The notes under the pieces were generated by a model. The model saw only the letters and a program-made list of their open reading frames with translations, was not told the DNA's origin and did no database searches. 7,076 nucleotides of DNA, taken from positions 1 through 7,076 of the forward strand of contig CALALQ010000301.1 in NCBI GenBank assembly GCA_937925595.1, written 5' to 3'. Origin of the DNA: an uncultured Demequina sp. GTDB lineage: Bacteria; Actinomycetota; Actinomycetes; Actinomycetales; Demequinaceae. The translations under genes and the position numbers were made by a program. Below, one piece after another: positions 6,345 to 7,076 of the stretch (position 1 is the stretch's first letter; each line of letters begins with the position of its first letter).

Positions 6345-6890
6345 ATGCGTCCTCGCGCCATCGTCGTGTGCCTCTACCTGCGGATAGCTCGCGTGCGCTG
6401 ACCCCACTTTGTCCACCACTGTGCCTCGGTTCGCGCTGCACCCGATCGAGGAACACGTAAGCGCCTGGAGCACGAGCAGGACCGGCTCATGCAGGCCCAC
6501 TACGCCGCCGCCATCCCACTCGCCGTCCTCAAACGGGAACAAGACCGCATCGCCGGAGAACTCGACCAGGTGAACCGCCGCCTCGACGCCCACCACGGCG
6601 AATACACCGACGCCCGCTCGCACCTGGACGACGCACTGAACCTGTTGGAGAACTGCGCCGACATCTACGCCCGCTGCGACGACGCCAACCGGCGCCTGTG
6701 CAACCAGGCGTTCTTCACCAAGGTCTACATAGAGGAGGACGACGAACTACGCGTCGAGAACGCCCGCCCCTTCGAGATGCTGCTCGACCCCGAAGTCAAC
6801 GCAGACGCGCTCACCTGGGCCGCGAACGCCGACAAGGCCCGAACCTCAGCCCTTGATTCATCGGGCCAAGGTTCGAGCCTTGTGCGTTGG
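6345..6890 (+). pseudogene. decayed large serine recombinase (internal deletion)
   Basis: ATG 6345 opens an 18-codon frame, MRPRAIVVCLYLRIARVR, ended by TGA at 6399. It resembles the first strand of serine recombinases (YLRIS), with Ala where the catalytic Ser would be. In the same frame, from about 6450, comes a stretch matching the C-terminal region of actinobacterial large serine recombinases: KRLEHEQDRLMQAHY, KREQDRIAGELDQVNRRLD, NRRLCNQAFFTKVYI, PFEMLLDPEV and QGSSLVRW. The coiled-coil region is thus kept, while the catalytic domain, recombinase domain and zinc ribbon, several hundred residues in intact members, are missing. The frame has no stop before the window end, so the 3' limit is set at the last family-like residues. 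The gene cannot make an active integrase. It probably marks a former mobile element. Identity of the C-terminal part is strong; that of the N-terminal stub is tentative. Confidence 0.8.
6832..6883. repeat. 15-bp imperfect inverted repeat at the recombinase 3' end
   Basis: The arm at 6832-6846 (ACAAGGCCCGAACCT) and the arm at 6869-6883 (AGGTTCGAGCCTTGT) are complementary at 14 of 15 positions across a 22-base spacer. An alternative pairing uses GGCCCGA (6836-6842) with TCGGGCC (6861-6867). It may be a terminator between convergent genes, or part of an attachment site. Confidence 0.55.
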
Positions 6891-6925
6891 GTGCCCCTGG
6901 AGGGACACGTGATAGTGCCACACAG

Positions 6926-6942
6926 ACCGCCGCCACGGCGGT
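6926..6942 (-). terminator. hairpin behind the minus-strand gene
   Basis: ACCGCCG-3-CGGCGGT forms a perfect 7-bp stem with a 3-base loop. It lies nine bases past the stop codon of the minus-strand gene at the right edge. No clear T-tract follows. Confidence 0.4.
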
Positions 6943-6950
6943 GGGTCGCG

Positions 6951-7076
6951 CTACTTCTGGTTGCTGAAGGCGGCGTCGAAGGAGGCGGCGGGCAGTTCCC
7001 ACAGGAGCGAGCGGACGAATCCGACGGCCTCGGCGGCGCCGCGGAGGCGGTCCATCCCGGCGTCCTCCCACTCGAT
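6951..7076 (-). CDS. C-terminal fragment of an unrecognised protein
   Basis: On the minus strand the frame enters at the window edge and runs 41 codons to TAG at 6953-6951. The residues include MDRLRGAAEAVGFVRS and LLWELPAASFDAAFSNQK at the end. I do not recognise the family. The composition (Ala-rich helix, then a Trp-containing segment and a polar tail) looks like genuine protein. A terminator-like hairpin sits right after the stop. The gene converges on the recombinase remnant. Confidence 0.45.
   Translation of the reverse strand: MEWEDAGMDRLRGAAEAVGFVRSLLWELPAASFDAAFSNQK

Noticed and set aside
6081..6623. Minus-strand open frame spanning the permease end and the recombinase remnant.
   Set aside because: No family-like sequence. 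The plus strand carries recognisable permease and recombinase residues over the same bases.
6861..6890. GGTTCGAGCC resembling a tRNA T-arm, hinting at a tRNA fragment used as an attachment site.
   Set aside because: The stem and loop do not close with a 7-base loop, no acceptor, D or anticodon arms are visible, and the bases encode the conserved QGSSL of the recombinase.
1..7076. CRISPR arrays, rRNA genes and complete tRNA genes.
   Set aside because: I saw no regularly spaced repeats of the right size and no recognisable tRNA or rRNA segments.

Overview
The window is high-GC DNA with strong AAGGAG-type ribosome binding sites, ATGA start/stop overlaps, a DrrAB-like exporter and a large-serine-recombinase remnant. 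Together these point to an actinobacterium. I cannot place it more finely from sequence alone. The layout, with broken genes at both ends of a compact operon, looks like an accessory region.

Region 1 (1-668, minus strand) is an alpha/beta hydrolase cut off by the left edge. Region 2 (669-1017) has no convincing gene. It holds a candidate minus-strand promoter for the hydrolase and, at its right end, a dense cluster of GTCAA/TTGAC half-sites overlapping a plus-strand promoter. Region 3 (1018-6336, plus strand) is a tightly packed row of six genes. A small helix-turn-helix protein is followed by a hairpin-rich gap. Then come a MoxR/AAA_5-type ATPase, a protein joining a metallopeptidase-like domain to a von Willebrand A (VWA) domain, a protein made almost wholly of 13-residue repeats, and an ABC-2 exporter of ATPase plus permease. 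Start/stop overlaps or gaps of 1-9 bases link the last five genes, so they are almost certainly co-transcribed and translationally coupled. Region 4 (6345 to about 6890) is a decayed large serine recombinase: a possible start fragment joined to the C-terminal coiled-coil region, with the middle missing. Region 5 (6951-7076, minus strand) is the C-terminal end of an unrecognised gene.

The most interesting unit is the ATPase, metallopeptidase-like/VWA and repeat-protein trio locked to an exporter. Pairs of MoxR ATPases and VWA proteins are known to act as chaperone- or remodelling-type machines. Here the repeat protein sits where a dedicated adaptor or substrate would be, and the exporter follows one base later. 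The function of the whole is inference. What the sequence shows directly is the gene order, the tight coupling, the motifs, a metal-site motif lacking its usual glutamate, and the strict 13/14-residue periodicity.
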